Source: Mesodorylaimus sp. YZB2_4 (lineage: Eukaryota > Nematoda > Enoplea > Dorylaimida > Dorylaimidae). Taken from it: a stretch of 64,000 bases of DNA. Location: the NCBI GenBank assembly GCA_030248295.1, contig JASANH010000695.1, positions 1 through 64,000 of the forward strand. Direction: 5' to 3'. This document shows, one piece after another, positions 48,546 to 60,100 of the stretch. The notes under the pieces are model-generated. The model had not been told where the DNA came from. It searched no databases and saw only the letters and a program-made list of their open reading frames with translations. Numbering within the stretch: the first letter of the stretch is position 1; each line of letters opens with the position of its first letter. The position numbers and the translations under genes are program-made.

Positions 48546-49104
48546 TGAGCCAAGCCAAATTATTAGGAATTATTTTCCACAAAACAAGTTACCAGTTGCA
48601 AGAATTCGAACTTGTAATTTATACATCTTTTCCTTACTGGTCGTGACAAAGCCAGTATTTGACTAGCGTTTTAGTTTGGCAGCTGTTGCCTCTAAATGCG
48701 GCAAAAAATTTTAAAAATATTAGCCAAAGAATCTTTCTTGCAAATCAATATTTGTCTGACTTTGTCAAAGTGTCATCTTCTCACAATTTTTAAAACTTTG
48801 TACGTATTCTTATTTTGATAAAGTAAACCTGGCGCCATCAGATTTTATGACCAAATGCAAAATAAGAGTACAGCAATCAGGAGTTGGATATTTTCTGCGA
48901 TATAATCCTCAAATAAGTGAATCCGTCAATTTTCCACAAATGCCCGCGGTTTCCCAATATTTTTGATTCATAATGGTCAAAAATCAACAAAAGACTTACA
49001 CGTGGTAAGATAACCCACGAAGCTTTAGGGATCGCTTTGAGGCTGGAACCCTAAACCAGCCACCCCGGAGGGCTCAGCTTTAGTGACGCTGCTCAGTGCA
49101 AATG

Positions 49105-49181
49105 TACCACGCCCACCAGGATTCGATCCCGCAAACTTCCGCTTGCGATCCTGATGTCGTACCACTGAGCTATCAGGGCCA
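49105..49181 (-). repeat. tRNA-derived sequence (SINE-like)
   Basis: Minus-strand reading gives an A-box (TAGCTCAGTGGTACGA) and a B-box (GGATCGAATCC) at tRNA-like spacing after GGCCCTGA. The D-stem and acceptor stem do not pair properly. It is therefore more likely a SINE head or tRNA pseudogene than a working gene. Confidence 0.5.
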
Positions 49182-49867
49182 CGAAAAGAGAAAACCTAGC
49201 AGCTCACTCAAACTTGGTCGAGTGTAAAGTGCAGCTCCTCCTGGCCTGAAGGAAGATCATCCCCCTTGCTCTCACTGCACACTGCTCCACACGCTGACCA
49301 AGGCTGCGTGTTATCGCACGTGTGGCCTGACCAACCGGAATAACCAACTAGGCCGAAAGTTGGATTTCCAGTGTTGAAAGAGTATTGGCGGAGGAACGCT
49401 GAATTGCTGTCACGAGCTTCACGGATTTTCTTTGACCAATCGGTATCGTAAATTGCGTCAAGACCTGTTCATTATCGTCCGACCCTAATCTCCAGTTACC
49501 TGCTATGAGTTTTGAAAACGAGTCTATCACGCTGATATTTCGAGGAAATTAGCCGAGTTGTGTTCTACCACTCGCTAGAATCGCAATGTTCTTCATGGAT
49601 GCTGAGATCAGCAAATGCACGACTAGTCGGTCGTTTCGAATTTGGTTTTTTATTGTAAGTTTTTTAGGTTGATTTCACTTGGCGAGGTGTCTTCATGCAA
49701 AACAGGATTTTGGAATTGCTCGACATGGAAATTGACGATCCAGGGCCAGCAATATTTTCAGTCCAGGACTGTCTTTCATGCTGTTCGGAACGGTTATCTG
49801 TATTTGCAAAAAAGGTCACGTAATAAGTTACAGTATGGGACTAGATATTTTGGATGCACAAACTACA

Positions 49868-49990
49868 GGAAAAATACGCAATACGCAATTTTTTACGCAT
49901 ACTTTTTGGAGTATGCAATCCGTGTATGACGCAATACACATTCGCATTAAAGAGACTTTGCGTATGCGCATACGCATACGCATTCGAATC
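49868..49990. repeat. TACGCA-rich repeat patch 2
   Basis: Contains AATACGCAATACGCAATT, GACGCAATACACA and the near-palindrome TGCGTATGCGCATACGCA. It resembles patch 1 at 48396-48545, about 1.4 kb away. Confidence 0.5.
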
Positions 49991-51656
49991 AAGTATTTTT
50001 GCCAACCGTAATCTCTTGAATGCTGTGCCCAGGATGTCTATACCTACAGTAACCCATGGGATAAAAGCAAAGGAACCATAGCCGCTTAGTGCATCCAAAG
50101 CCTAATCCCAGACTCCACAGGGTTCCACGGACAGGCTACAATGCAGAAGAGGCAGTTGACTAAATATTTTCTCAACCAAAACGAAAGGAGACGAAACGAA
50201 AGTCCGATTCCGCGGGAGGGAAGAGCAGTTGCGCAGTTAATGAATGCTGATATGAGCACTCGTATGTGAGCTGGTATATGATATACCACAATAGAGTACG
50301 TGAGATTATGGGATTCATTTCGCACACTGTGCGGTAGCCGAGTATCATCTGGCTAAAGTCAACCCGCGCGAGCCCCCCTTCAAGCTCACCAGTTGTTTTT
50401 GATATACAGTTAGTAAAGCAGATTAGCGTACACGCTAGAGGTCATAGAGGTATAGGCTATTTTAAATTAACGGGCCGCTATAGATTTTTGCAGGAACATT
50501 TCTGAGCTGAAGAATTGACCCTATAGAAAAATTTTCCGAGAGATTTGAGGCAGTTCAAATTTCAAGTTCTGATTCTCGACGCCATGCAAAATACTTCCAT
50601 GCCCGCATTTCCAATTTAAGCAAAATCTTTGTAAGGTCTCGTAAGACTATTGCAAAGACTAAGCAAGAATTTTTCTAAGACTTTAAACTTCTTGGTAAGA
50701 TTTGATTCCTCATTTCAGAAGTTCAGATTTGGCTTATGATTCAGAAGTCTCCTGAACACCCACTTTCGAAAGTTGCCAGCTCCAAAACTATATTCTTTCT
50801 CTCCTTTTCCCTTTCTTATTCTCTCATCTTCAACCACCCCCATGGAAGTTTAGTGGGAGAAAAATGTCAACTGACGGGTCTTTTTGCAAATAAGGAATTT
50901 TCTTATAGCCATGAAAAATAGGGTCAAGGCGAACAAAGAGTGGCGGTGAGAATTTTCAGGCCCCCATAAAGGTCTAAAGAGCATTTTGATGACGAGGCGA
51001 GTCGGGTTCTGTCATTTTCTCCGTTCCACTTTTCCATGTCATTTTTGACGACTATTCCAGCCTGAACTCGTCTAAAGGAATGAAAAGAGACCTTGACCAG
51101 TGGTCACCGCCCTGCAAACCTGTACCTTTCGCTCGGTCAATATTTGAATGGGCCAGTAATTATTGTGCGCAAATTTTGTTTAAACAAAGTGTAAAGTGGT
51201 CAAAATGGAGAAATATAGAAAAAGTGGACAATGGTCAGCTGAGTTGGAGAAAATGCATTGAAATGCATTCTCGAATCAGTTTTAGATGAGTTTGGGTGAC
51301 CGGGTTTACTGTAGACAAAGTGGTCGACCTTCACCCCCTGAGTGGACTTTTGATCAGATGTAGGATTCGGGAGAGTGAGAAAAAAAGTAGATGAAATTTT
51401 TAGTGTGGACTGGCGCGTACGTCCGTTGTCATTAACTCGTCGCAAATCAATCCTTTCAGGTCGAGGTCAGAGAAAATATGCGTCTGGTCATTGGTCAGTA
51501 GATGGACAAGGATCGAACCAACTTTTGTCCAATTCAGAATAGTTGGCCGTAAAAATTCCTTTTTTTTCAAAGGATGACCTTTGTCCATTCCTCGCTGACC
51601 ATGACTCATTTTTTGCATTATATTTTCTCCGCTCACCCCTTACCCTAAAATACATT

Positions 51657-51673
51657 GGGGGGGGGGGGGGGGG
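51657..51673 (+). repeat. 17-base mono-G tract
   Basis: Seventeen consecutive G residues after TACATT. Same length as the tract at 10410-10426, and on the same strand as all other long G runs in the window. Confidence 0.9.
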
Positions 51674-52162
51674 AGCAAGCAGACCAATCTAATCGAAAGT
51701 TACATAATCGAGTCGCGTGTTGGTTGGTGGAAAATGAGAAAGGGCAGATGAAATTCGAATCCCCCAAAATGAACCAATTGGTCAATTTGTGCATACAGAG
51801 CTAAAAAAATTGATGAAATCCCGGACGCAAGCGTAGTATTTCCATTTTCGGTGGCCCTTAATCCAGTTATGAACGTCTGGCTTGGAGACGCTTTTTATTT
51901 GATGTCCTGTCTGACCGAAGGATAATCGTTGATTAAAAATGCATTCGACGGACAGAATGCAGGATGCAATTTTGCGAGCAGAGTCGAATGAAAAATGAGG
52001 GGCAATAATTTTTTGATCAATAATTCGAGCCTGTCATGGGTGTTTTCGGGGTATTAAAAATTATTTTTCAGAGGTGAAATCTTTGCACTTTGCGCGAAAC
52101 AAAACACATTTCTCAGTACAGTCACAGGGGGTCACCATTCCGGGTGCCCTCGACTGGTTTGC

Positions 52163-52202
52163 ACTTTACACTTCCTACACAACGAGTGGCAAGTGTAAAG
52201 TG
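52163..52202. promoter_or_regulatory. Inverted pair of the AGTGTAAAGT decamer
   Basis: ACTTTACACTT at 52163 and AAGTGTAAAGT ending at 52201 form an 11-bp inverted repeat with a 17-base spacer. Further copies of the decamer lie at 49221, 51188, 52360, 53298 (inverted), 53347 and 54066 (inverted), and outside the cluster at 16077 and 61059 (inverted). A binding site is possible but no known factor is assigned. Confidence 0.5.
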
Positions 52203-52354
52203 CCGTCAGGGCCTACAGTAAGACAAGGTGATGTGGGAAAACATGACGGCAGGAGTGCACGTATTTTCTTGGACGAATTTGGTGTGAGTAATAATAATAA
52301 GCAGAGTCTGAGAAAACTATATTTCGTGGCAGAATGTGTCCGCAGGCCGTGACG

Positions 52355-52500
52355 TAGCAAGTGTAAAGTACACTTTGCAGCCTCGACTCATGCAGTTTCT
52401 CTCCAAACCACAGTTTGGCCGAGCCAATCATGACCTGTTTCTCCTCTGTCCCATCGCTCAGTCAATCAGTCACTATCCAAGTGCATATCCCAGGATTGTG
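52355..52500 (+). repeat. Diverged direct repeat, unit 1
   Basis: Shares AGTGTAAAGTACACTTTGCAG, CTCATGCAGTT, CTCCAAACCACA and CAGTCACTATCCAAGTGCAT with 53343-53505, in the same order, with an internal length difference. Confidence 0.7.
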
Positions 52501-53342
52501 CAAGTTTTTCGTGGGCATGCATGCTACAGTATACTGTAGTTTCTGTTGTGTAGCATGAGGCCACTATTTTACCACTTACACGAACATTTGAATCCTAGGG
52601 TCCCATACTGTAACCGCTGTCCGCGCCCCCTTTTTTGAAAGACAGTGCAAATTTTTTGATTCTTTTTCCCTTTCTAACAAACCCCTGTCTTCCCGATTCC
52701 CGACCGCATTTGCAAAAAATAGCCACCGCCCTGCAAATTTCATCCTGTCCACTGGGCCTTTGGTTGGCGACTGGTCATTACGCATTCATGGTAAATATGG
52801 GTTAGAACTACCCCTCGTCGCTGTCCAACCTTCGCCCGACGCTCTTCAATTATTGAATTACTATCCGCATGCGATGTCCTTGCTCATACGCTGGCCTCGC
52901 CTTGACCACTGTCCACTACGAGCAGACTAAAAATTCTATCCTAATGTATAAAAAGCGGGCAGTAGACTGGGCAGCGTAATCTAGGCGATGACCCCGTCTC
53001 GGCCCGAAATTCACTAAGGCTCATTGGCCTGACTGACCATTTGAATCTTCCCATCATCACGACCAAGACCAGTTCTCTCTTCGTGCATCAAAGAAAAATG
53101 CACAAACGACATTGAATTTTCTCCTTTGGTCAAAAATGTCGATTATGCCAAAACGAGGCCCCTTTTCACAATGATGGATGACTGGAATTTCCCTTCCTAT
53201 CTCCGTCTTCTCTTCACACCGGCCTACTGTAGGCGCCCTTAATACTCTCAATAGGTTAGTTTTTGGCCAGCAAAAAGTTTTGCCTACTGACTACTCAACT
53301 TTACACTTTCCGTCTGCGCACTTCACTTCACACTCATGGCCT

Positions 53343-53505
53343 GGATAGTGTAAAGTACACTTTGCAGCTCATGCAGTTCTTCTCCAAACCACACTGTCTG
53401 ATCCAACAATCCAATTCACTTCACCAATTATGCCCAGTGCAGTTCATGTTCCTCTCCACCGCCCAGCCAGCCAGTCACTATCCAAGTGCATATTTACCCG
53501 CACAC
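53343..53505 (+). repeat. Diverged direct repeat, unit 2
   Basis: Second unit of the duplication described at 52355-52500. The matching blocks are in the same order, and the unit also begins with the AGTGTAAAGT decamer. Confidence 0.7.
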
Positions 53506-54109
53506 AAATAACGTTATGTGGCAAAAATGAATTACACTCCTTCAAAAAAAAAAACAAATCAATTTCCCCAATGGCACAAAATCTCCAAAAACCCACATCA
53601 CTCGCACAAGCATGATAACTTCAAACAATTTTCTGATCTGGTCATGAATAGTTCTTATCATGTTTTCAAAATCATGGAATGGATTTATGCCCGTCAAAAA
53701 AATCTCAAGTGACAACGAAATTCTCGTACTTTAACAATGAAAGCCAACAAGAAAAAGACGATGTGCAAAGCCTAAGAAAATAGGCGAGCGAAAAATCGAT
53801 ACTGATATATCTGATTATAAATCATAAATAATCGCACCTGAGTTTTCGTCAAGGTTAAGACTCATTACTGGATAAATTATGCCATATACTTCTAAAATAG
53901 AAGCTGTGACACAAAAACAAGAATGTGGCCATAAGCGAAACAGTGCCGAATAAGTTGATTCACTGCGCTGCGATTCACACTCGAACCCGTGGCGTCGTCT
54001 ACCTTACTTATCCCTTTACACAAACATTGCTGACCCATCCCCCAAATATGCCACCTCATCAGTCCACTTTACACTCAGGATCCATCCCACACACTTCACA
54101 CTGCCCCTC

Positions 54110-57100
54110 TTACTCGTGGCCATTTTCCAACTGGCGATCATTTGCGATGGGTGTAAACACGAAAGATGCCTCGATCGGCGATTCGACACGACGCAATACT
54201 GGCAAGTAGACAACGCTCGATGCTGGGAACACCCCCGCTTCGCTCTTCTCTTGCATCAAGAATGCTTGGACGACGCAATCGGGTTTGGATGGCTTTGTCG
54301 ATAGCCCGTTTTTCTCCATATTCCTGTTGGCCGATAAATCCAATCCCCGCTCATTCTCGCCCTCCATTATTTTCCCATTGGGTGTTCGATGTTGTTTGTG
54401 CACGTGCGATCTCAAATCTTCGGCCGATTTCGAAGAGTATTGGCACGAACGACATCGATGCCAACGTTTTGGACTGCCATTGGTGTGATTGTGACCCAAC
54501 GATTCGGATGATACGACCGTGTTATGCATGGTCAAAGCGTGCATGCGGTACAGTTCTCGATTTCCAAAGGCTTTGCCACACAGCTGGCAATGATGACGTT
54601 TATCGGGCGAAGGGGGCACCAGCGGACTCGGTTTCGATTGCACGACCAAGTTCACTGCCGTTCCCTCATCCGTGTGGCTGCTATCTTGAGGCCCGTCCAA
54701 CGTTGGCGGTGCGTCCGCCGTCTCGTCGTGTCCATTCTCGCCCGGAGTCAAGGCCGGAGGTGTCTTCAATCCCGTATCGTTGGCTTGGTAGGTCGGTGCA
54801 GAAATGGCGGATAGGTCAGGGGCCAAGATGGAAGCCCCAGTTCGGCCCGACGTCGTTGTACGCAGGCCGATGGCAGCGGATCTATGAACCTGAAATTGGC
54901 AGGAGTGCTGTGCAAGTGTGCAGTCAGGAGGACGTTCTAGCGGTTACTCTTCTACCCAAGGGTGCTAAGGCCCGCTCAAATGGCATGGCTTGCCCGACAT
55001 TAGAGATGCAAGAGTCATCGTCACACCGTCCGCATAATAGCCATCACTTCTGAACTGGATCTATATGCCCTCTATCTGCCCAGTTGGAAACTAACACATA
55101 GCCTTAGCCCAGCCCTCTTCACTGAAACCTCAACCCGAATTAGCGTTTTTATGGGACCACAGGTATCAGGATGGGGAATACAGTAGTATTACATGTAGAC
55201 ATACAGATGCATGGCTTATGACGATGCTGTGTAATGCGAAAAGGCCCGTCTGCTTCGTCCTAGTGAAACAGCTTATATTGACTAATCTACCCCGTGCACC
55301 CAGAATATTAGGCAAAGAGCGACCCCGCCAAGAAAACTGTACAGCGATTCAATCTCCTGCTTTAACTGGACTGGTTTCTATGCCTGCGTTCAATCATTGC
55401 TGCAGAGTTAGAATCGACTTTACGCTGCCTCGACGCTGTCATTCTTTCAAAATACATCTGCATGGACGTCATCACCATCCACACCTGATACGATGCACTT
55501 GTCACTTTCCCACGTGACTAGCGTTCGTTCGGGATCCCGATCCCGATAAAAAATGGTCGGGATTGAATGTTGTGGAGATGTGTGAAGAAGGGGAAGGGGA
55601 GAGGAAGGGATGGGGAAGGGAGTGTTCCCGACGGGTAAGCTGGAAAAACATTGGTGGATGATTGAACTGGTAGAGAGGAAGCGAGGGATTTGTTTGCTAA
55701 TTAGTGACTGATTCTAGGTCTTTCTGCTTGCCTGATTTTGAATGCCATGATGAATACTGCGCAAAAAAGTTTTTAGCTCTATATTTGCTGGCTACTTGGG
55801 GCGGGTTGTAGGTTACCTACATCGAAGTAAAAGTGAAAAAATAACACTAAGAATCCCGATCCCGAAAAAAGTGGTCCCGAATGAACGCTGCACGTGACAG
55901 TGTTAAAAACATGGCATTGGTTGTTTTGGAGTAAAATTACAAAGGAGTCATCCTACCATCTCACACATCACTAGTGACTATGGCACTTACGCCCATGTCA
56001 ATCAAATGACTATACCCCAAAACTCATTGGTCCCAACCACTCGTGTTCGCGCTATGTCTCTATGTTGCACACCAGCCTTACCCCAGAGGGCCCTTGCATC
56101 CCAAGACTCACCCAGAAGTCCTCACATCCAACCGCCCATTTTGGAAACGAGACCGCAGCCTGCGCTCACCCAGAAATCAGTTACACACAACCACCCATTC
56201 CCGCTTTGCCATGTCTCCATATTGGACACCCACCCCGGGCCGCCCCTTGCTCACCTCCATATGACGTTGCAGTGAATGCGAATATCGATAAGACCTCAAA
56301 CACATTCGGCATTTGAACGGTTTCTCGCCGCCCTCGGCATCGACTGGTTTGCCCACATTGTGTCGTTTTTCGTGCGTGGACAAATTCGAAATCCATCTTG
56401 TGTAATAATTACAGTAAGAACATCGAAATAACTTGGTACCATTTTTCGATCTGGTCACCAATGGCAAGTCGGTATGTTGCTGTACTGGCGTCGTGTCCAC
56501 TTCGTTCTCCATAGACTCTAATGGCGTGCTGGGTGCGCCCGCTCCCGCAGCAGCGGCCACTTCGGCCACTGCATTCGCCACCGAGTTGACAGCGGCGACG
56601 AAAGCTGACGAGTTGGTCAAAGCGTCCAAAGCAGCCTGTTCTGCCATGCTGGCCACCGATCCTCGGACTTCGTGCTGATGTTCATTGATGACGTGCAGTT
56701 GCAATTCGGCGTGATCGGGGAACGCCAATGAACAATACTCGCAAGCGGGTCCGCCAATAAGTTTGACCACGGATTTATGATTTCCGATTCCGGCATGATC
56801 GCTCAAAATGTGCATGCGTAAACAACGCGCATTTTTGTATTTCTTGCCACAAATCGTACACAGCACATCTTTGCACTCTCCTCCATTGCTCGTGACCAAC
56901 CTTGAGAAGTCCAATCCATTCGCACCAATCTCTTCTTTGTCCTCCTTATTTCCACTGGCCAAATTATCGATTAGTTCATCGATCGATTCGCGTGTAATCA
57001 CGTTGCAATCGGACGATTTGTGATCACTTGGCGCATTGGTGCTGTTGTCATTGGCCAAAAGTATGGATGACGCAGCTGACGAAAGGACAGCCGATGGGGT

Positions 57101-60100
57101 GGTGGGCACCACGATTTGATGGATACTCTGTTTATGGGCGCGCAACTGCTGTCGACTGGCCAATTGCTCTCCGCACAGATCGCATCGAAATAATAATTCC
57201 CCATTCTTTTCCTTATCCAGCGTGTTAATGTTAGCGATGACCGTCTTGTTCTCGTCGATCACGATGCCGTGCATTTTCAACATATGGGTACGCAGAAAGT
57301 ACTTATTGCATAATTCCTTATTGCAAATATCGCAGAAGTTCTTGCTGGCCACCAGTGGACGACCCGCGTTAACGCCGCCAGCAGCCGCCATCATAAGTAT
57401 GGCAGCCGCTGATGTTGGTGTCCCGTTGGTCGAATTGCGACGTCCATTCTCCAAACTACCATTACCAGGGCCCAAAGGCGTCGGCGATCCGGCTGCGTTC
57501 GACGACGACGGTCCATTCAAGGATCGACGGACGCCCAAGGGGACGTGCCCCACGTGACCATTCGTACTGACCATACTCGGACTGGAGTTGGGTGTAACTG
57601 AACCGATACCATGAATATTAGCTTTATGCACTTTGAGAAAATATTTGCTACAAAATTCTTTTTGACAAATCTCGCAATACGCTTCCAGATCGACGCTTTG
57701 CGCTGACGCTAGTCCTTTCATTGGCGATGTGAGAGCTGTGAGTTCATTTTCGAACGATTTTCTTTGTTGGCGTTGTTGAAAACTACCATTCAAATTTGGT
57801 GACGACGATGCGGACGAAGCGGATTGCGCGGGATTCACTGCGCTTTGACTGATCAACGCGGTCGCCGTGGCTCCATCGAACGTGCCGTGATCGCGATATT
57901 TATGCGCCACTAATGCGAACATTGATGGAAACGATTTGACGCACAAATTGCATGAAAACTGGCCAGTCGACGAGATGGGTGTGCTCGATTGAACTGTTTC
58001 CGTATTCGATTCCATCACTTTGACCATTTTCGCTGCTGGCGCTCTGTCAGTTTCGTCCATTGATCCAGTCGGACGCAGTAAATCGAGAAAAGTAGAATCG
58101 CGTTTCAATTCATTCGCTAAACTATCTTTTCCATTCGACTGCTGCTGCCGATGTCCGGGCGAAACGGTCCCGGGAGATTTATTACTGTTTTCTATATTCA
58201 TACGTTGTTGACCATTCGATTTGGGCGATTCGTCAAGAATTCCGTGTTTATTCATTTTATGCGTTCGTAGGAAATACTTGTTACAAAATTCTTTTTGACA
58301 AATCTCGCAATAAGCTTCCATGTTTTTTGCCGGTGTTTGTTGCATGGTCAACACGGGCTTGTCATCCTCGCCATGTCCCAGCAGATTGTGATAGGATCCG
58401 AGAAATTTGGTTCCTTTTCCCATCGTTCCTCCCATAGTCGTGCTTGGAGCGAAGCTGGCTGCCGACATCATGACGGCAGGCGTTTGCTGCATGCCCTGAG
58501 TGAAGAAGTCCATCGGCGTGCCAATAGTCATTGGATCAGTGGTGGCGGGCGTCGCACCAAAGCCTAGCATCGCCGCCGCGATGGCCGCCATTTGCTGTTG
58601 CTGGGCACTGTTCTTGCCGTTGACTGACTGCGGCTGATGTTGTTGAAAGAATGCACCATTGGCGGCGGCGAACGGGCTGGCTTGCATCATATTAGCCGCG
58701 TAGACGGCTGCGGCTGGATTCATCAACAGGCCGGAATGCGATGTGAGTAAGTGACTTTGTAAAACGATCGGATTTGGAAAGAATTGATGACAAAACGGGC
58801 ACAAATTCTGTGGTTGACCAAACGCTGCCAATTGCTGCGGATCCATGGTGCCGAACGGTAGGGTGGCCATGGGATTAATCATGGACGTGGTAGGATCGAA
58901 TACGGACGATGCGGGTGACGTTTTTGGAGTATGCTCGCCTGAACGATGGCCACCATCGCCGTTGGTCGACTGCTGGATCAGGGGAGCGGATGAAGAGTCC
59001 TCACCCTCCTCCACAATCCCATGCACTTTGGCTTTGTGAGTCTAGAAAATGAGACGTACTGTAGGCTGGCAACGTATTGTCTGCAGTGTAATGTCGCGTG
59101 CTTCTAGCCCTGGACACTCACAGCTCCCACTGCCCTTGCAACTATCAACTAGCCTGTGAATTTGGGTGAAATCAAATATGGGCGCAGGGTTCAATGACTT
59201 CCTTGCTTTTTATGGTTTTCTAGACAATTTGATTTCCCCGATTATTATTTAGGACCCAGCATTACTAAATCAATAATGTCAATTCTTTGCCCTTAGCGCT
59301 TAGCCAAGTCCAAGCTTTGTCAAACAGGCCATCAGAATACCAGAAAAGGCGGGTAATTCGAAAATTGAAATCTCTGAATGCAACCTCTCGTAGATTTTCG
59401 TGATTTTGACCCAAAATCTCTCATCTGCTCGATTTGTAAATGTTTTTCAGGCACTTTTTGGATTCCCTAAATTTTCTGGGCTTCCCATCCTTGTAAGAAG
59501 CCAGAGGAATGAATCCTTACCTCTGGGCCAGCTAAACAACTGTCAAGAAGCTCCCTGCGCCTTACCTCCTCTCCCCGGGGTCTCAGGCAAACACACCTCC
59601 AGTCCAAGCATGTTACCCCTCCGCTAGATGCCGGGTTAAAAAAAGACTGAATCATCGTTAGCAGGTGCCATTTTCGAACCGACCTTATTAATTACTCAAC
59701 ATCGCTGATTGGGTATCCAAGGTAGTGCAGGCCTTCCCGCTAAACCCCAATCTTTCGCCCAGCAAGGGTGGTAAGGCGCCTCCTTTGGTGCTTCAGACGC
59801 CATGTTATTGGCCAATCTCATTCACTCCCCAAAGAACAATTTGAGTTCTTCTTGGCTAACACCCCTCCCATTTCGCCTGGCTGAAACGTCAAGGCACAAA
59901 CAAAATTTTAAATTTTCGCGGGAAACTTGAATTTAAATTTTCCGCTAAAATCTAATTTTTTCCGCCATGTCTTTGACTCCTTTTTTGGGAAGACCATCTG
60001 ACCTCCCTTCCCGCAGATAAAGTCTGTCCATTCCCCCTAGTTCCGATCTTAGATGTGTATCCCTGACGATGCACCCGAGCAGCCACTCACTTTCAGAAAC

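Larger units (their letters stand above)
47849..54109. other. Gene-poor interval between the retrotransposon and the zinc-finger gene
   Basis: No host gene is supported in these 6.2 kb. It holds two patches rich in TACGCA/TGCGTA, a tRNA-derived sequence, a 17-base mono-G tract, a diverged direct duplication (52355-52500 and 53343-53505) and eight copies of AGTGTAAAGT. The frame at 48077-48646 runs through a TACGCA patch and has no protein character. Confidence 0.5.

Noticed and set aside
48077-48646. 189-codon open frame on the + strand
   Set aside because: No family character. It runs through a TACGCA-rich repeat patch and needs a non-ATG start.
54166-55053. 295-codon open frame on the + strand
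   Set aside because: It lies opposite the last exon of the zinc-finger gene, whose two fingers and split-finger junction are clear on the minus strand.
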